Below the pieces are notes generated by a model that worked only from the letters and a program-made list of their open reading frames with translations, had not been told where the DNA came from and did not search any database. Shown piece after piece: positions 20,558-31,312 of a stretch of 64,000 nucleotides of DNA. Both the position numbers and the translations under genes were made by a program. Each line of letters begins with the position of its first letter. The stretch's first letter is position 1. The stretch lies in NCBI RefSeq assembly GCF_025961225.1, contig NZ_JAOQNG010000001.1:657001-721000 (forward strand), in the 5' to 3' direction. This stretch comes from Azospirillum canadense. Its GTDB lineage: Bacteria > Pseudomonadota > Alphaproteobacteria > Azospirillales > Azospirillaceae.

Positions 20558-21697
20558 TCAGGCCCAGGCGGCGAGCACTTCCCTAACGTCGCTTTCGCGC
20601 AGGGGATCGCGCGCCGGGGGCGGGCCGCCGTCCACGCGCAGGCCCATCAGCGTCTCCACCAGCGGCTCCGGCCCCGGCACGCGGCGCACCTGCCCGCGCG
20701 CGGCGACGTGGGGGTGGTCGGCGACCTCGTCCAGGGTGGGCAGCGCCTCGAAACAGCAGTCCACCGGGTCGAGCAGGGCCTTCCAGGCGGCGAGGTCGCG
20801 GCTGGCGAACAGCGCCTCCAATTCCTCCGTCAGAGCGGTCTGCGGCAGCGGGTCGGACTGGCGGGCGATCCAGTCGGGCCGGCCGACCGCCTCGCAGAAG
20901 CCGCGCCAGAACTTCGCCTCCAGCGCCGACAGGGTGGCGAAGCGGCTGTCTGCCGTGCGGTAGATGCGGTAGCAGGCCGCCCCGCCCGACAGCAGGGCCT
21001 CGCCGCGCGCCGGCATGGTCCCGCGCGCGGCGGCCGTCAGCTGGAAGCCCTGCCAGCCCAGCACCGTCTCCATGATCGACAGGTCGAGGAAGCAGCCTCC
21101 ACCGCCATTTGGGCCGCCATTTGGGCCACCGCTGCGCTCGCGCCCGAGCAGGGCGGCGGCGACGGCCAGCGCCGTCTGCTGGGCCGACGCGAAATCGGCG
21201 ACCGGCGGGTGGCTGATCATCGGCCGGTCCGGCAGGCCGGAGGAATCGAGCCCGCCGCCGACCGCCATGTAGTTCAGGTCGTGCCCGGCGCGCAGGGCGT
21301 AGGGGCCGGTGCTGCCCCAGCCCGACAGGCTGGCGTGCACCAGCCGCGGGTTCAGCGCGCGCAGCCGGTCGCGCCCGACGCCCAGCTTGTCCAGCACCCC
21401 CGGCCGGTAGCTTTCCACCAGCGCGTCGGCCTTGGCGATCAGGGCTTCGAAGGCGGCGCGCCCGTCGGCGCTCTTCAGGTCGAGCCGGACGACGGTCTTG
21501 CCCGCGTTCAGCAGCTTGTAGGCGGCGGTCATGCCGTCGGCGTCTGTCGGTCCCAGGCGGCGCAGCGGATCGCCGTCCGGCGGTTCCACCTTCACCACCG
21601 CGGCGCCGAGGTCGGCGAGCAGCTGGGCGGCGTGAGGACCCGGCAGGTATTGGCCGAGGTCGATCACCCGGAGGCCGGTGAGGAAGGGCAGGGGCAT
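20558..21697 (-). CDS. CoA transferase family III, alpha-methylacyl-CoA racemase-like
   Basis: A 379-residue CaiB/BaiF-fold enzyme, starting with the family's TGLRVIDLGQYLPGPHAAQLL. GHDLNYMAVGG (near residue 140) and VADFAS (near residue 170) place a His and an Asp 29 residues apart, as in the catalytic pair of alpha-methylacyl-CoA racemase. It therefore probably racemises or transfers a 2-methylacyl-CoA rather than acting on carnitine. Near residues 190-200 a small duplicated segment (GPNGGPNGGGG) marks a short in-frame repeat. It is monocistronic and divergent from the patatin gene. Confidence 0.85.
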   Translation of the reverse strand: MPLPFLTGLRVIDLGQYLPGPHAAQLLADLGAAVVKVEPPDGDPLRRLGPTDADGMTAAYKLLNAGKTVVRLDLKSADGRAAFEALIAKADALVESYRPGVLDKLGVGRDRLRALNPRLVHASLSGWGSTGPYALRAGHDLNYMAVGGGLDSSGLPDRPMISHPPVADFASAQQTALAVAAALLGRERSGGPNGGPNGGGGCFLDLSIMETVLGWQGFQLTAAARGTMPARGEALLSGGAACYRIYRTADSRFATLSALEAKFWRGFCEAVGRPDWIARQSDPLPQTALTEELEALFASRDLAAWKALLDPVDCCFEALPTLDEVADHPHVAARGQVRRVPGPEPLVETLMGLRVDGGPPPARDPLRESDVREVLAAWA

Positions 21698-21945
21698 GCG
21701 ATGCGTCTCCCGATTGCGGTTCTTCTTGTTCGTGCGTCGTCAATCCTTGTACCGCGGCCCGCCTGTGCCGTGCAGCCGCAATCATCGGCCGTTGCTGTCT
21801 CCCGTGCCCATCCCCCTTGCACCAATCAGTCGACGGCAAGGTTTGACGGCTCTGGATTATCCACGTACCGTCTGTGCCGAGCCACCGTCGGTTGTCTTCC
21901 CGGTGGCGAATACATTCGAAATCGGTGATGAGCGAGGGGGCTGGC

Positions 21946-23091
21946 ATGCCGACTATTCGGGTACTGGCGGTTGACGGTGGCGGCGTGCGCGGCATCCTGC
22001 CGGCTAAGGTGCTGGCATGGCTGGAGGGGAAGACGGGCAAGCGTTGCTCGGAGATGTTCCACTTCATGTCCGGCACCTCCAACGGCGCCGTCATGACGAG
22101 CGGCCTCGCCAAGCCGAACCCGCTGTCGGCGCAGGAACTGCTGGACATCTACGTGACGACCAGCGGCAAGGTCTTCCACCAGTCGCTGTGGCGCAAGATC
22201 ACCACGTTGTGCGGGCTGATCGGGCCGAAGTACGGCGCCGCCTATTATGAAAGCGTGCTGCAGAAGGCGCTGGGCACCAACACGCTGCTGTCGGATGTGC
22301 GCGACGTCGAGCTGCTGCTGACGACCTACGACATCTTCGGCTGCCGCCCCTATTTCTTCAAGAGCTGGCGCGCCCGCGGCGATCTGAGCCCGCGCGCCCG
22401 CGCCGAGGCCAAGCTGGCCGACGGCGAGACGGAGGACAACAAGGCGCGCGACTTCCTGTTGTGGCAGGCCGCGCGGGCCAGCTCCGCCGCCCCCTCCTAC
22501 TTCCCGCCGGCGCTGCCCACCAGCTTGGCCGGTACGCAGTTCCCGGCGACCGACGGCGGCGTCTACGCCAACGACCCGGCCATGTGCGCCTTCGCCGCCA
22601 TCCTGCGCCTGTACCGCAAGGAGCTGGAGGCCGGGAACCTAGAGATCCAGATCCTGTCCATCGGCACCGGCGCGGTGGATTACCGCTACACCTACGATCA
22701 GGCCAAGGGCTGGGGCAAGATCGGTTGGGCGGTGCCCAGCCTGAACGTGATGTTCGACGGCACCAACCAGACCGTCGACTACCAGCTGACGGAGATCTTC
22801 GGCGGCGACAGCTGCCAGGGCGGTCCCCGCTTCATGGCCCTGCCGGGCGGGCTGGAGTTCAAGCAGTCCAGCTATTACCGCATCCAGGCCGACATGGGGC
22901 TGGAAAAGGACAACCCGGCGGGCGCCAGCTCCAGCCTGGACGACGCCACGCCGGAGAACATCGAGAAGCTGCTGATCTGCGGCGACGCGATGATCAAGAA
23001 CAACCTGGCGTGCCTGGAAGAGCTGGCGCGCACGCTCTCCACCCCGCGCGACCCGATCTCGGTCGACGCTGACGCGCTGGAATTGGCCTGA
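21946..23091 (+). CDS. Patatin-like phospholipase
   Basis: A 381-residue soluble lipid acyl hydrolase. The oxyanion loop VDGGGVRGI is near residue 9, the nucleophile is in GTSNG near residue 43, and the catalytic Asp is in TDGGVYAND near residue 204. The start at 21946 follows GAGGGGG; an ATG 18 bp upstream is less well placed. It has no signal peptide or membrane anchor. The neighbourhood contains no nucleotide cyclase or other defence gene, so a housekeeping lipid role is more likely than a CBASS effector. Confidence 0.88.
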   Translation: MPTIRVLAVDGGGVRGILPAKVLAWLEGKTGKRCSEMFHFMSGTSNGAVMTSGLAKPNPLSAQELLDIYVTTSGKVFHQSLWRKITTLCGLIGPKYGAAYYESVLQKALGTNTLLSDVRDVELLLTTYDIFGCRPYFFKSWRARGDLSPRARAEAKLADGETEDNKARDFLLWQAARASSAAPSYFPPALPTSLAGTQFPATDGGVYANDPAMCAFAAILRLYRKELEAGNLEIQILSIGTGAVDYRYTYDQAKGWGKIGWAVPSLNVMFDGTNQTVDYQLTEIFGGDSCQGGPRFMALPGGLEFKQSSYYRIQADMGLEKDNPAGASSSLDDATPENIEKLLICGDAMIKNNLACLEELARTLSTPRDPISVDADALELA

Positions 23092-23124
23092 CGCACGGCG
23101 CATCGACCGAAAGGGCGAAAACGG

Positions 23125-23149
23125 AAAAGGGGGCCTCTCGGCCCCCTTT
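23125..23149. terminator. Bidirectional terminator between patatin gene and clpA
   Basis: A perfect 7-bp stem (23129-23135 with 23140-23146), TCTC loop, with AAAA before and TTT after. It lies between the two convergent stops and reads as a terminator from both sides; on the minus strand it is followed by TTTT. Confidence 0.85.
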
Positions 23150-23173
23150 CTCGTCTCGTCACAGAAGCCGGCG

Positions 23174-25489
<2,316 letters not shown>

Positions 25490-25497
25490 CTGTGGGC

Positions 25498-25824
25498 TTA
25501 ATCCTTTTCTAGCGTACATTGCAGCGGGTGCTGGTGCTGGCGCGCAAAATCCATCACCTGCGTGACTTTCGTCTCCGCCACCTCGTAGGTGAACACGCCA
25601 CACAAGCCCACACCCCGCCGGTGCACGTGCAGCATGATCCGTGTCGCCTCTTCGCGCGATTTCGCGAAGAAACGCTCCAAGACATGAACGACGAATTCCA
25701 TAGGTGTGTAGTCGTCGTTCAACATCAAGACCTTATACATCGAGGGCTTTTTAGTCTTAGGCTTGGCTTTTATGACCACGCCCGTAGTGGTGCCCTCGTC
25801 GCCGTGCTTGTCGTTATCGGCCAT
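25498..25824 (-). CDS. clpS: ClpS, N-end-rule adaptor of ClpAP
   Basis: A 108-residue adaptor. A flexible Lys-rich N-terminal tail (about 1-28) precedes the folded core with [20 protein letters not shown], whose Asn-Asp pair and hydrophobic pocket bind N-terminal Phe, Leu, Trp or Tyr. The conserved AxxIMLxVHxxGxGxCGV helix-strand follows. It delivers N-degron substrates to ClpA and is encoded immediately before it. Some alphaproteobacteria have a second ClpS; only this one is visible here. Confidence 0.95.
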   Translation of the reverse strand: MADNDKHGDEGTTTGVVIKAKPKTKKPSMYKVLMLNDDYTPMEFVVHVLERFFAKSREEATRIMLHVHRRGVGLCGVFTYEVAETKVTQVMDFARQHQHPLQCTLEKD

Positions 25825-26054
25825 GGTCTCAACAGGTCAGCATCGCGATGTACGTCCCCAACAATGATATGAGAACTCCGGGCGCGGTGGGAAGGGGCCG
25901 TTTTGGGTTTCTCCCCATTTGGGAGAGGCCCTTTCGGAACGAAACACACCCGCCTACTACGAAATAGATCGTATCGCCGGGGTCCGATTTCCAGGAACGT
26001 GGGGATTCCGGCCCCAGTTTGGATGGCCGCAGCCTGCGGCCGCCGGAAAACGAC

Positions 26055-26084
26055 AGAGCCCGGCGGCACGGGCCGCCGGGCTCT
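26055..26084. repeat. 13-bp perfect hairpin
   Basis: Positions 26055-26067 pair perfectly with 26072-26084 around a 4-nt loop. On the minus strand TGTCGTTTTCC follows, so it could end read-through from the phasin gene. No gene lies between it and the phasin terminator. Confidence 0.6.
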
Positions 26085-26231
26085 CCCGGAGCTTCACATA
26101 GTCGTGAAGCGGCATGATTTGAAGCGGTACCGCCTTACGAAGGCCCGCTACCCCGTACGGACGCGTCCCGGGGCAGATGGGCCAGGGAGCCGCCCCGGCG
26201 TGGCCGGGGATGGAAGCCCCTTTGGGTGCGG

Positions 26232-26272
26232 CGCCGTCACCGGGTCCCGCGCGGGCGGTCCCGGTGACGGCG
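26232..26272 (-). terminator. Hairpin downstream of phasin gene 1
   Basis: Positions 26232-26244 pair perfectly over 13 bp with 26260-26272. It lies 16 bp past the stop of the phasin gene. No strong T-run follows on the minus strand, so it may stabilise the mRNA end as much as terminate. Confidence 0.65.
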
Positions 26273-26287
26273 TTGCGTCGTTTTGCC

Positions 26288-26779
26288 TCAGGCCGCGACG
26301 GCCTTGGACAGGGCCGGCTTGGACAGGGTTTCGACGGTCACCTGGACGCGGTCGTTGATCGGCGCGAAGGCCTCCTTCGCGGTCTTCAGGGACAGCTCCT
26401 GCAGCTTGGTGCTCTCCTTCACGAAGGTCTCCACCGCGGCCTTGGCGAAGACGCTCTGCAGCTCCACCAGCTCCTGGATGGTCTTGACGGCCAGCAGGGC
26501 CTTGCCGTTGGCGGCGCCCTTCTCCAGCGAGGATTGGGTGTAGGCGGCGACCTGCTTGCCGGCTTCCTCGGCGCCCTTGGCGACGATGGTGCCCGACTTC
26601 ACGACGGCGTCGACGTTGCCCTTGGCGAGCGCGGTCAGCTCGTCGAAGCCCTTCAGCATCTGGGCCGAGGCCTTCTCGAACTGCTCCTGCTGGGCCTTCA
26701 CCAGGCCGTCCACATTCTGCTTGGCGGCGGTGACGGCGTCTTCGAAGGTCTTGGTGGCGGCGGCGAACTTGTCGGTCAT
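26288..26779 (-). CDS. Phasin family protein 1
   Basis: A 163-residue phasin, a helical coat protein of polyhydroxybutyrate granules. It is almost entirely amphipathic helix rich in Ala, Lys and Glu, with the family core LQELSLKTAKEAFAPINDRV near residues 125-145. It has no cysteine or tryptophan and no export signal. It shares with the phasin at 27095 the ending VTVETLSKP and a matching promoter and operators, so the two are diverged paralogues. Phasins limit granule size and bind PHB when it accumulates. Expression is probably controlled by PhaR through TGC-N3-GCA sites. Confidence 0.9.
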   Translation of the reverse strand: MTDKFAAATKTFEDAVTAAKQNVDGLVKAQQEQFEKASAQMLKGFDELTALAKGNVDAVVKSGTIVAKGAEEAGKQVAAYTQSSLEKGAANGKALLAVKTIQELVELQSVFAKAAVETFVKESTKLQELSLKTAKEAFAPINDRVQVTVETLSKPALSKAVAA

Positions 26780-26898
26780 GGAACGGCTCCTCGGAATTCG
26801 GTTGGTTTTCCGCGCCGGACCCAGCCAAGTGGCGACCGCGCGGGCGGATCAGTCGGCGACCCCGTGGGAACGGGCATCGGATCCTCTGTTGCCTTGCT

Positions 26899-26972
26899 TT
26901 TGCTGCACTGCAACATGACCAAAATTAGGGCAGATCGGCCCGCCTGTCAAAGGGTTTTTGTGCGGTGCACAA
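26899..26972 (-). promoter_or_regulatory. Phasin 1 promoter flanked by two PhaR-type operators
   Basis: On the minus strand TTGACA (26945-26950) and TAATTT (26922-26927) are 17 bp apart. Palindrome TTGTGC-N3-GCACAA lies upstream at 26958-26972. GTTGCAGTGCAGCAA lies at 26899-26913, over or just past the expected start. Both contain TGC-N3-GCA and their centres are 59 bp apart. PhaR of Rhodobacter and Paracoccus binds CTGC-N3-GCAG. Confidence 0.7.
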
Positions 26973-27021
26973 TTTCTTTGGGGGTGGCCGGAGCGTCGCG
27001 ATGTTTGGGATCCGGACGCGG

Positions 27022-27055
27022 CACGGCCCGGCTGTCCGGGGACAGCCGGGCCGTG
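27022..27055 (-). terminator. Hairpin terminator of phasin gene 2
   Basis: A perfect 15-bp stem (27022-27036 with 27041-27055) with a CGGG loop, 40 bp past the phasin stop. No T-run follows on the minus strand, so termination may be by another route. Confidence 0.7.
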
Positions 27056-27094
27056 GTCCAATGGAGCCGGCTTGGCCGTAAACCTGCCAGGGCG

Positions 27095-27640
27095 TTACGC
27101 GGCGAGCGGCTTGGACAGGGTTTCGACCGTGACGTTCAGGCGGGCGTTCAGCGGGGCGAATGCGGCGCTGGTCACGCGGGTGGTCAGGTCCTGAAGACGG
27201 CTGGCCTCGGCGGTGAAGGCGTCGAAGCTGGACTTCACATAGTCGGTCTGCAGGTCGATGACCTCCTGCAACGACTTGGCGGTCAGCAGCGCCTTGCCAG
27301 TGGTCACCGACTTGTCGAAGCTCGCCTGCGCGTAGGCGGCGACCTCGCGGCTCAGTTCCTCGGCGCCCTTGCCGGCGATCGTGGTGCTCTCGACCAGAGC
27401 CTCCACATTGCCCTTGTTCAGCGCCTGGAGTTCGGCCGAAAGCTTCAGCAACTGGGCCGACAGCTTTTCCACCTGCTCCTTGGTGGCCGACGCGGTCTGC
27501 TCGAAGGTCTTGGCGGCCTGCTCCTGGCCGGCCTTGACGAAGCCGGCATACTGCTCCTTCGCCTGGGCGGCGGCGCTCTCGAATGCCTGGGTGGTGCCCT
27601 GGGTGGTGAACTGGGGCTTCGCCTTGGTCACGGTGGTCAT
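27095..27640 (-). CDS. Phasin family protein 2
   Basis: A 181-residue PHB-granule-associated helical protein. AKEQYAGFVKAGQEQAAKTF near residue 27 and LQDLTTRVTSAAFAPLNARL near residue 150 are phasin features. It ends NVTVETLSKPLAA, close to the first phasin. No signal peptide. The gene is monocistronic with its own promoter and terminator, so each phasin has a separate but similarly built control region. Divergent from the Anbu gene at 28041. Confidence 0.9.
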   Translation of the reverse strand: MTTVTKAKPQFTTQGTTQAFESAAAQAKEQYAGFVKAGQEQAAKTFEQTASATKEQVEKLSAQLLKLSAELQALNKGNVEALVESTTIAGKGAEELSREVAAYAQASFDKSVTTGKALLTAKSLQEVIDLQTDYVKSSFDAFTAEASRLQDLTTRVTSAAFAPLNARLNVTVETLSKPLAA

Positions 27641-28040
27641 CTCTTGCGGTCCTTCCGTTCGGTCAGTGCTTTTCTTCTCCGTCCCCGGTCCGCGCGTTGG
27701 CGGACGTGCGGCCTGTCAGGCTATTCTTCGGGGTATTATGCTGCATTGCAGCAATTACGAGGGTATGGGCAACCATCCGTGTTGTCAACGGACATTTTTG
27801 TGCGGTGCACAATAAGTTGAATCGATGCGGGACAGGCCCATTCCGGTCGATACCGACGGTACGTGAACCCGCCCTGCGCGAAATCTTCGGCAAAGCGGTC
27901 GCGCCGTGCGGATCCTTTACGAAAGCTTTACCGGCCCTCGTGCCCAATCCTAACGCACCCGCCGAAGGGACGCGCTTCGGCTAAAGGTCAGCCAATCCGC
28001 GGCGGAACGTCGCAGCTATTCAGTTCGGGAACGCCCCCAA
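27641..28040. other. Divergent region between phasin 2 and Anbu genes
   Basis: 400 bp. The phasin promoter and both operators occupy 27739-27812. The remaining 230 bp before the Anbu start show no gene, no obvious promoter and only a weak ribosome site. Confidence 0.6.
27739..27812 (-). promoter_or_regulatory. Phasin 2 promoter flanked by two PhaR-type operators
   Basis: On the minus strand TTGACA (27783-27788) and TACCCT (27760-27765) are 17 bp apart. Palindrome TTGTGC-N3-GCACAA is at 27798-27812, identical to that of phasin 1. The perfect palindrome TGCTGC-ATT-GCAGCA is at 27739-27753, over the expected start site. Centre spacing is again 59 bp. Confidence 0.72.
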
Positions 28041-28802
28041 ATGACCTATTGCCTCGGCATCAAGACCCGCGACGGCCTGATCGGCCTGTCCGACGGCCGC
28101 ATCACCAGCGGGTCGCAGCTTTCCTCGGCGCGCAAGGTGACGATGATCGGCAGCGGCGCCGACCGATTCTTCATCATGAACTCCGGCCTGCGCAGCGTGC
28201 GCGACAAGACGCTGGCCTACCTGCGCCGCGACATGGCCAAGCGCCGGAACGAGTGCTACGCCACGATGCTCGACGCCGTCTCGGCCTTTACCGCCTGCCT
28301 GCGCCAAGTGGCGACCGAGGACAAGGAGGCGCTGGAGGCGTCCAAGCTCGCCTTCAACCTGCACGCCATCATCGGCGGGCAACTGGCCGAGGACCGCGAG
28401 CCCTTCATGTTCCTGGTCTATCCGGAGGGCAACTGGATCGAGGTGGACGAGCGCACGCCCTACCTGTCCATCGGCGCCACCGCCTACGGCAAGCCGATCC
28501 TGGACCGCGCCCTGACCTACGGCACGGACATGCAGACGGCGCTGAAGATCGCCTACCTGTCCTTCGACAGCACGCGCTTCTCCTCCAACGACGTCGGCTT
28601 CCCGATCGACATGGTGTCCTTCCACGCCGCCGGGCGGACTTGGCGCCAGTCGAACTTCGACTACGACGACCTGGTCGAGCAGCGCCTGTGGTGGAACCGC
28701 AACATCACCGAGCTGGCGCGGCGCATGCCGGACGGCCCGTGGGTGGACACGCTGGTCCCCGACGAACTGCGCACCGCCGCGGTGGTGGCCGAGAAGGTGT
28801 GA
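28041..28802 (+). CDS. Anbu, proteasome-type protease
   Basis: A 253-residue Ntn-hydrolase of the Anbu family (ancestral proteasome beta subunit, COG3484). The second residue is the presumed N-terminal nucleophile threonine (MTYCLGIK), and the family's LIGLSDGRIT, with its Asp near residue 18, follows. Anbu proteins self-assemble into ring or spiral particles. They usually sit with genes for an ATP-grasp enzyme, an alpha-E protein and a transglutaminase-like protein; none of these is near here. Its substrate is unknown. It converges on a lipoprotein gene. Confidence 0.88.
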   Translation: MTYCLGIKTRDGLIGLSDGRITSGSQLSSARKVTMIGSGADRFFIMNSGLRSVRDKTLAYLRRDMAKRRNECYATMLDAVSAFTACLRQVATEDKEALEASKLAFNLHAIIGGQLAEDREPFMFLVYPEGNWIEVDERTPYLSIGATAYGKPILDRALTYGTDMQTALKIAYLSFDSTRFSSNDVGFPIDMVSFHAAGRTWRQSNFDYDDLVEQRLWWNRNITELARRMPDGPWVDTLVPDELRTAAVVAEKV

Positions 28803-28820
28803 TCGTCCGAGCCCCGGCCG

Positions 28821-29618
28821 TCACCCGCCGCCGGCGAACAGCCAGCGGCCGAAGGTGGCGGTCGGGCCGACCAGGCCGTCGCGGCCCACCTCCACCTCGA
28901 ACAGGGGGCCGGCGGAGTCGATGCGGCCGCCGGTCGGCAGGGTCCGCGGCGCGTCGTCCGGGCGCGGCAGGGGCGGGAAGGGGACGCCGGTGTGGTCCAT
29001 CTCCCGCAGTGGTCCGTCGAAGCGGACGTCGGCGAAGCGGTCGGACGGGTAGGGGTAGGCGTTGAAGAACCAGTTGCCGCGCCGGCAGCCGTTGACCAGC
29101 CAGTAGACGCCGTTCGACGGCAGGTGCATTCCGCTCGGCGCTGGGTTGAAGGCGCCGCTCTCGTACAGCTTCAGCACGAAGATCGCGAACTGCCGCGGCG
29201 TCAGCTGGACCCGGTCCACCGGGCCGCGCGCCACCGCGGCCGGGTCGTTCAGGTCGATCCGCGTGATGTCGGCCGCCTCCAGCACCCGCGCCTCCACCAC
29301 CGCGCCGCCGGTCGAACGGTCGCCCATCACGTCGTAAGTGCGGACGTGCTTGTTGTAGTCGGCGTTGAAGACCAGCCGGTAACGGTCGGTGCCCTCGCCC
29401 TTGGTGCAGGAGGCGCGCAGGTCGTCGCCGTTCAGGTAGCTGATCCAGGTGAGCTTGCGGGCCACGAGGTTGTCCGTCGGGCCGACGGAACTGCATCCCG
29501 CCAACGTGGCGGCGGCCAGCCCCCCCAAAGCCACACTCCTTGCCGCAATGCTCTTAAGTGTGAGCCCCAACACTGTCACTTGCCGCGTGCGTCCGTTTCC
29601 TTGCGTCTGGGCTCGCAT
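28821..29618 (-). CDS. Predicted lipoprotein of unknown function
   Basis: A 265-residue protein with a lipobox LAGC (cysteine 42) after a hydrophobic stretch, so probably an envelope lipoprotein. The first ATG gives a long N-region; a GTG at residue 14 would give a more typical 29-residue signal. The mature part has several Cys residues and motifs such as LKLYESGAFNPAP and YWLVNGCRRGNWFFNAYPYP. I do not recognise a family. Isolated between convergent and divergent neighbours. Confidence 0.7.
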   Translation of the reverse strand: MRAQTQGNGRTRQVTVLGLTLKSIAARSVALGGLAAATLAGCSSVGPTDNLVARKLTWISYLNGDDLRASCTKGEGTDRYRLVFNADYNKHVRTYDVMGDRSTGGAVVEARVLEAADITRIDLNDPAAVARGPVDRVQLTPRQFAIFVLKLYESGAFNPAPSGMHLPSNGVYWLVNGCRRGNWFFNAYPYPSDRFADVRFDGPLREMDHTGVPFPPLPRPDDAPRTLPTGGRIDSAGPLFEVEVGRDGLVGPTATFGRWLFAGGG

Positions 29619-29851
29619 GGGGTGCCTCGCGTCCGGTGGGAGGGGCCGGAAAGGGTCAAGGTGGGGATGTGGGCGGTCGGATGCCGTCGGTCAACGCCGC
29701 CTGCCGCCCCTGGGTCCCTCCGCTACCCGTTTTCGTCACAGTCTCAACAAAGAAGTCCATGCGTGAAATTAACGAATTGTCGCTAGACACTGATTCTCCT
29801 CGAATTTACCATTGCGCCAAACAACAAGTATTAGCCTTTGGCGGGGGCATC

Positions 29852-31243
29852 ATGAGCGTACCGGGCAGCGCCGTTCGAACCCGACTCTTTCCGTTCGCTT
29901 GGCGCGCGCGGGGAGATGCCGGTGAACAGCGCCTGGAGTCTTCGAAAGTGGTAGGCCGGACGGTGGGGACGGTTGCGCGAGGTCTGCTCGCCGCGCTGGC
30001 CCTGTCGGGGGCCATGCTCGCGTCCCTGCCGGCGCTTGCCGCGAAATACGCGGCGATCGTCGTGGACGCGCGGACCGGCGAGGTCCTGCACGAGGAGAAC
30101 GCCGACACCATCACCCACCCGGCGTCGCTCACCAAGATGATGACGCTGTACCTGACCTTCGACGCGCTGGACGAAGGGCGGCTGACGCTGGACCAGGCGC
30201 TGCCCGTGTCGTCCTGGGCGGAGGCGCAGTCGCCGACCAAGCTCGGCCTGCGCGCCGGCCAATCGCTGCGGGTGGAGCAGGCGATCCTGGGCCTCGTCAC
30301 CAAGTCGGCCAACGACGCCGCCGTCGTGCTGGCCGAGGCGCTGGGCGGCAGCGAGGCGAAGTTTGCGGAGATGATGACCCGCAAAGCGCGCGAACTGGGC
30401 ATGCGCAGCACCGTCTTCCGCAACGCCAACGGCCTGCCCAACATGGAGCAGGTAACCACCGCGCGCGATTTCTCGCTGTTGTCGCGGGCGCTGCTGTCCG
30501 ACCATTCCAAATACTACCCGTATTTCAGCCGCCGCAACTTCGTCTACGGCGGCCGCAGCTTGCACAACCACAACCGCCTGATGCTCCGCTACGAGGGCAT
30601 GGACGGCATCAAGACCGGTTACACGGTCGCCTCGGGCTTCAACCTCGCCGCGTCCGCCGTGCGCGATGGCCGGCGGCTGGTCGCGGTGGTGATGGGCGGC
30701 AAATCGGCGGTCTCGCGCGACGCCCGCATGGCGGTCCTGCTCGACAAGGCCTTCGGCAAGCCCAGCCGCGACGCCGACACCCCGGTCGCCGCCAACGATG
30801 ATGATGACGATGAGGAGGATGACGCTCCGGCGGCCAAGCCCGTGGCGAAGGCCCCCGAGAAGGCGGCTCCGGTGAAGGCAAAGGCGCCGCCCAAGGCCCC
30901 GTCGAAGGTGGAGTTTGCGTCGGCCGCCTCCACCGGCGCCGCGGCCCGCCCACCCGCGGCCAAGGGCGCCGCCAAGGATGACGACGACGCGGACTGGGGC
31001 GTCCAGGTCGGCGCCTTCTCCACCCGCGACGCCGGCGCCCGCGCGCTGACCCAGGCGACCAAGCAGGCGCCCTTCCTGCTGCGCAACGCCAAGCGCAACA
31101 TCACGGAGGTGAAGTCCGGGCAGGCCAAGGTCTTCCGCGCCCGCATGACCGGCCTGGACGAAGCGACCGCCCGCAAAATCTGCGCCGAACTGATCAAGCA
31201 CGGCCAGCGCTGCGTGACCGTATCGCCCAACGAGAAGCTGTAA
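29852..31243 (+). CDS. D-alanyl-D-alanine carboxypeptidase with C-terminal SPOR domain
   Basis: A 463-residue penicillin-binding protein of the low-mass S11 family. A signal peptide or anchor at about residues 40-65 precedes the catalytic domain. SLTK near residue 91 holds the acyl-enzyme serine, SAN is near 152 and KTG near 253. It trims terminal D-Ala from peptidoglycan stem peptides. After an acidic run (DDDDDEEDD near 318) and an Ala/Lys/Pro-rich linker comes a SPOR domain (WGVQVGAFSTRDAGARAL to the end), which binds denuded glycan at the division site. The start is taken as ATG 29852 behind GCGGGGG. Confidence 0.9.
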   Translation: MSVPGSAVRTRLFPFAWRARGDAGEQRLESSKVVGRTVGTVARGLLAALALSGAMLASLPALAAKYAAIVVDARTGEVLHEENADTITHPASLTKMMTLYLTFDALDEGRLTLDQALPVSSWAEAQSPTKLGLRAGQSLRVEQAILGLVTKSANDAAVVLAEALGGSEAKFAEMMTRKARELGMRSTVFRNANGLPNMEQVTTARDFSLLSRALLSDHSKYYPYFSRRNFVYGGRSLHNHNRLMLRYEGMDGIKTGYTVASGFNLAASAVRDGRRLVAVVMGGKSAVSRDARMAVLLDKAFGKPSRDADTPVAANDDDDDEEDDAPAAKPVAKAPEKAAPVKAKAPPKAPSKVEFASAASTGAAARPPAAKGAAKDDDDADWGVQVGAFSTRDAGARALTQATKQAPFLLRNAKRNITEVKSGQAKVFRARMTGLDEATARKICAELIKHGQRCVTVSPNEKL

Positions 31244-31264
31244 GGCTTCGTGGGACAAGCAGAA

Positions 31265-31291
31265 AGGCGCGGCCGGGGCCGCGCCTTTTTT
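31265..31291. terminator. Intrinsic terminator after the carboxypeptidase gene
   Basis: A 10-bp GC stem (31265-31274 with 31277-31286) followed by a six-T run, 21 bp beyond the stop. The preceding AAA gives a weaker signal for the convergent tupA. Confidence 0.85.
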
Positions 31292-31312
31292 CGTTTCGTG
31301 ATCGAACGCCGG

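Larger units (their letters stand above)
25825..26287. other. Intergenic region with three tandem hairpins
   Basis: About 460 bp between clpS and the first phasin gene, without a coding frame. It contains perfect hairpins at 26055-26084, 26091-26110 and 26232-26272. Closer to clpS lies an imperfect inverted repeat around 25894-25934. The last hairpin is the likely phasin terminator. Confidence 0.65.
26780..27094. other. Upstream region of phasin 1 and terminator of phasin 2
   Basis: 315 bp holding a leader of about 136 nt, the phasin 1 promoter with two operators (26899-26972), and the phasin 2 terminator hairpin (27022-27055). No other gene is seen. Confidence 0.7.

Noticed and set aside
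21110..21135. Short duplication in the CoA transferase gene as a sequencing error
   Set aside because: The repeat is in frame (GPNGGPNGG) and leaves both catalytic residues and the rest of the fold intact.
21946..23091. Patatin as a CBASS-type defence effector
   Set aside because: No nucleotide cyclase, ubiquitin-like transfer gene or other defence gene is adjacent; flanking genes are metabolic and clpSA.
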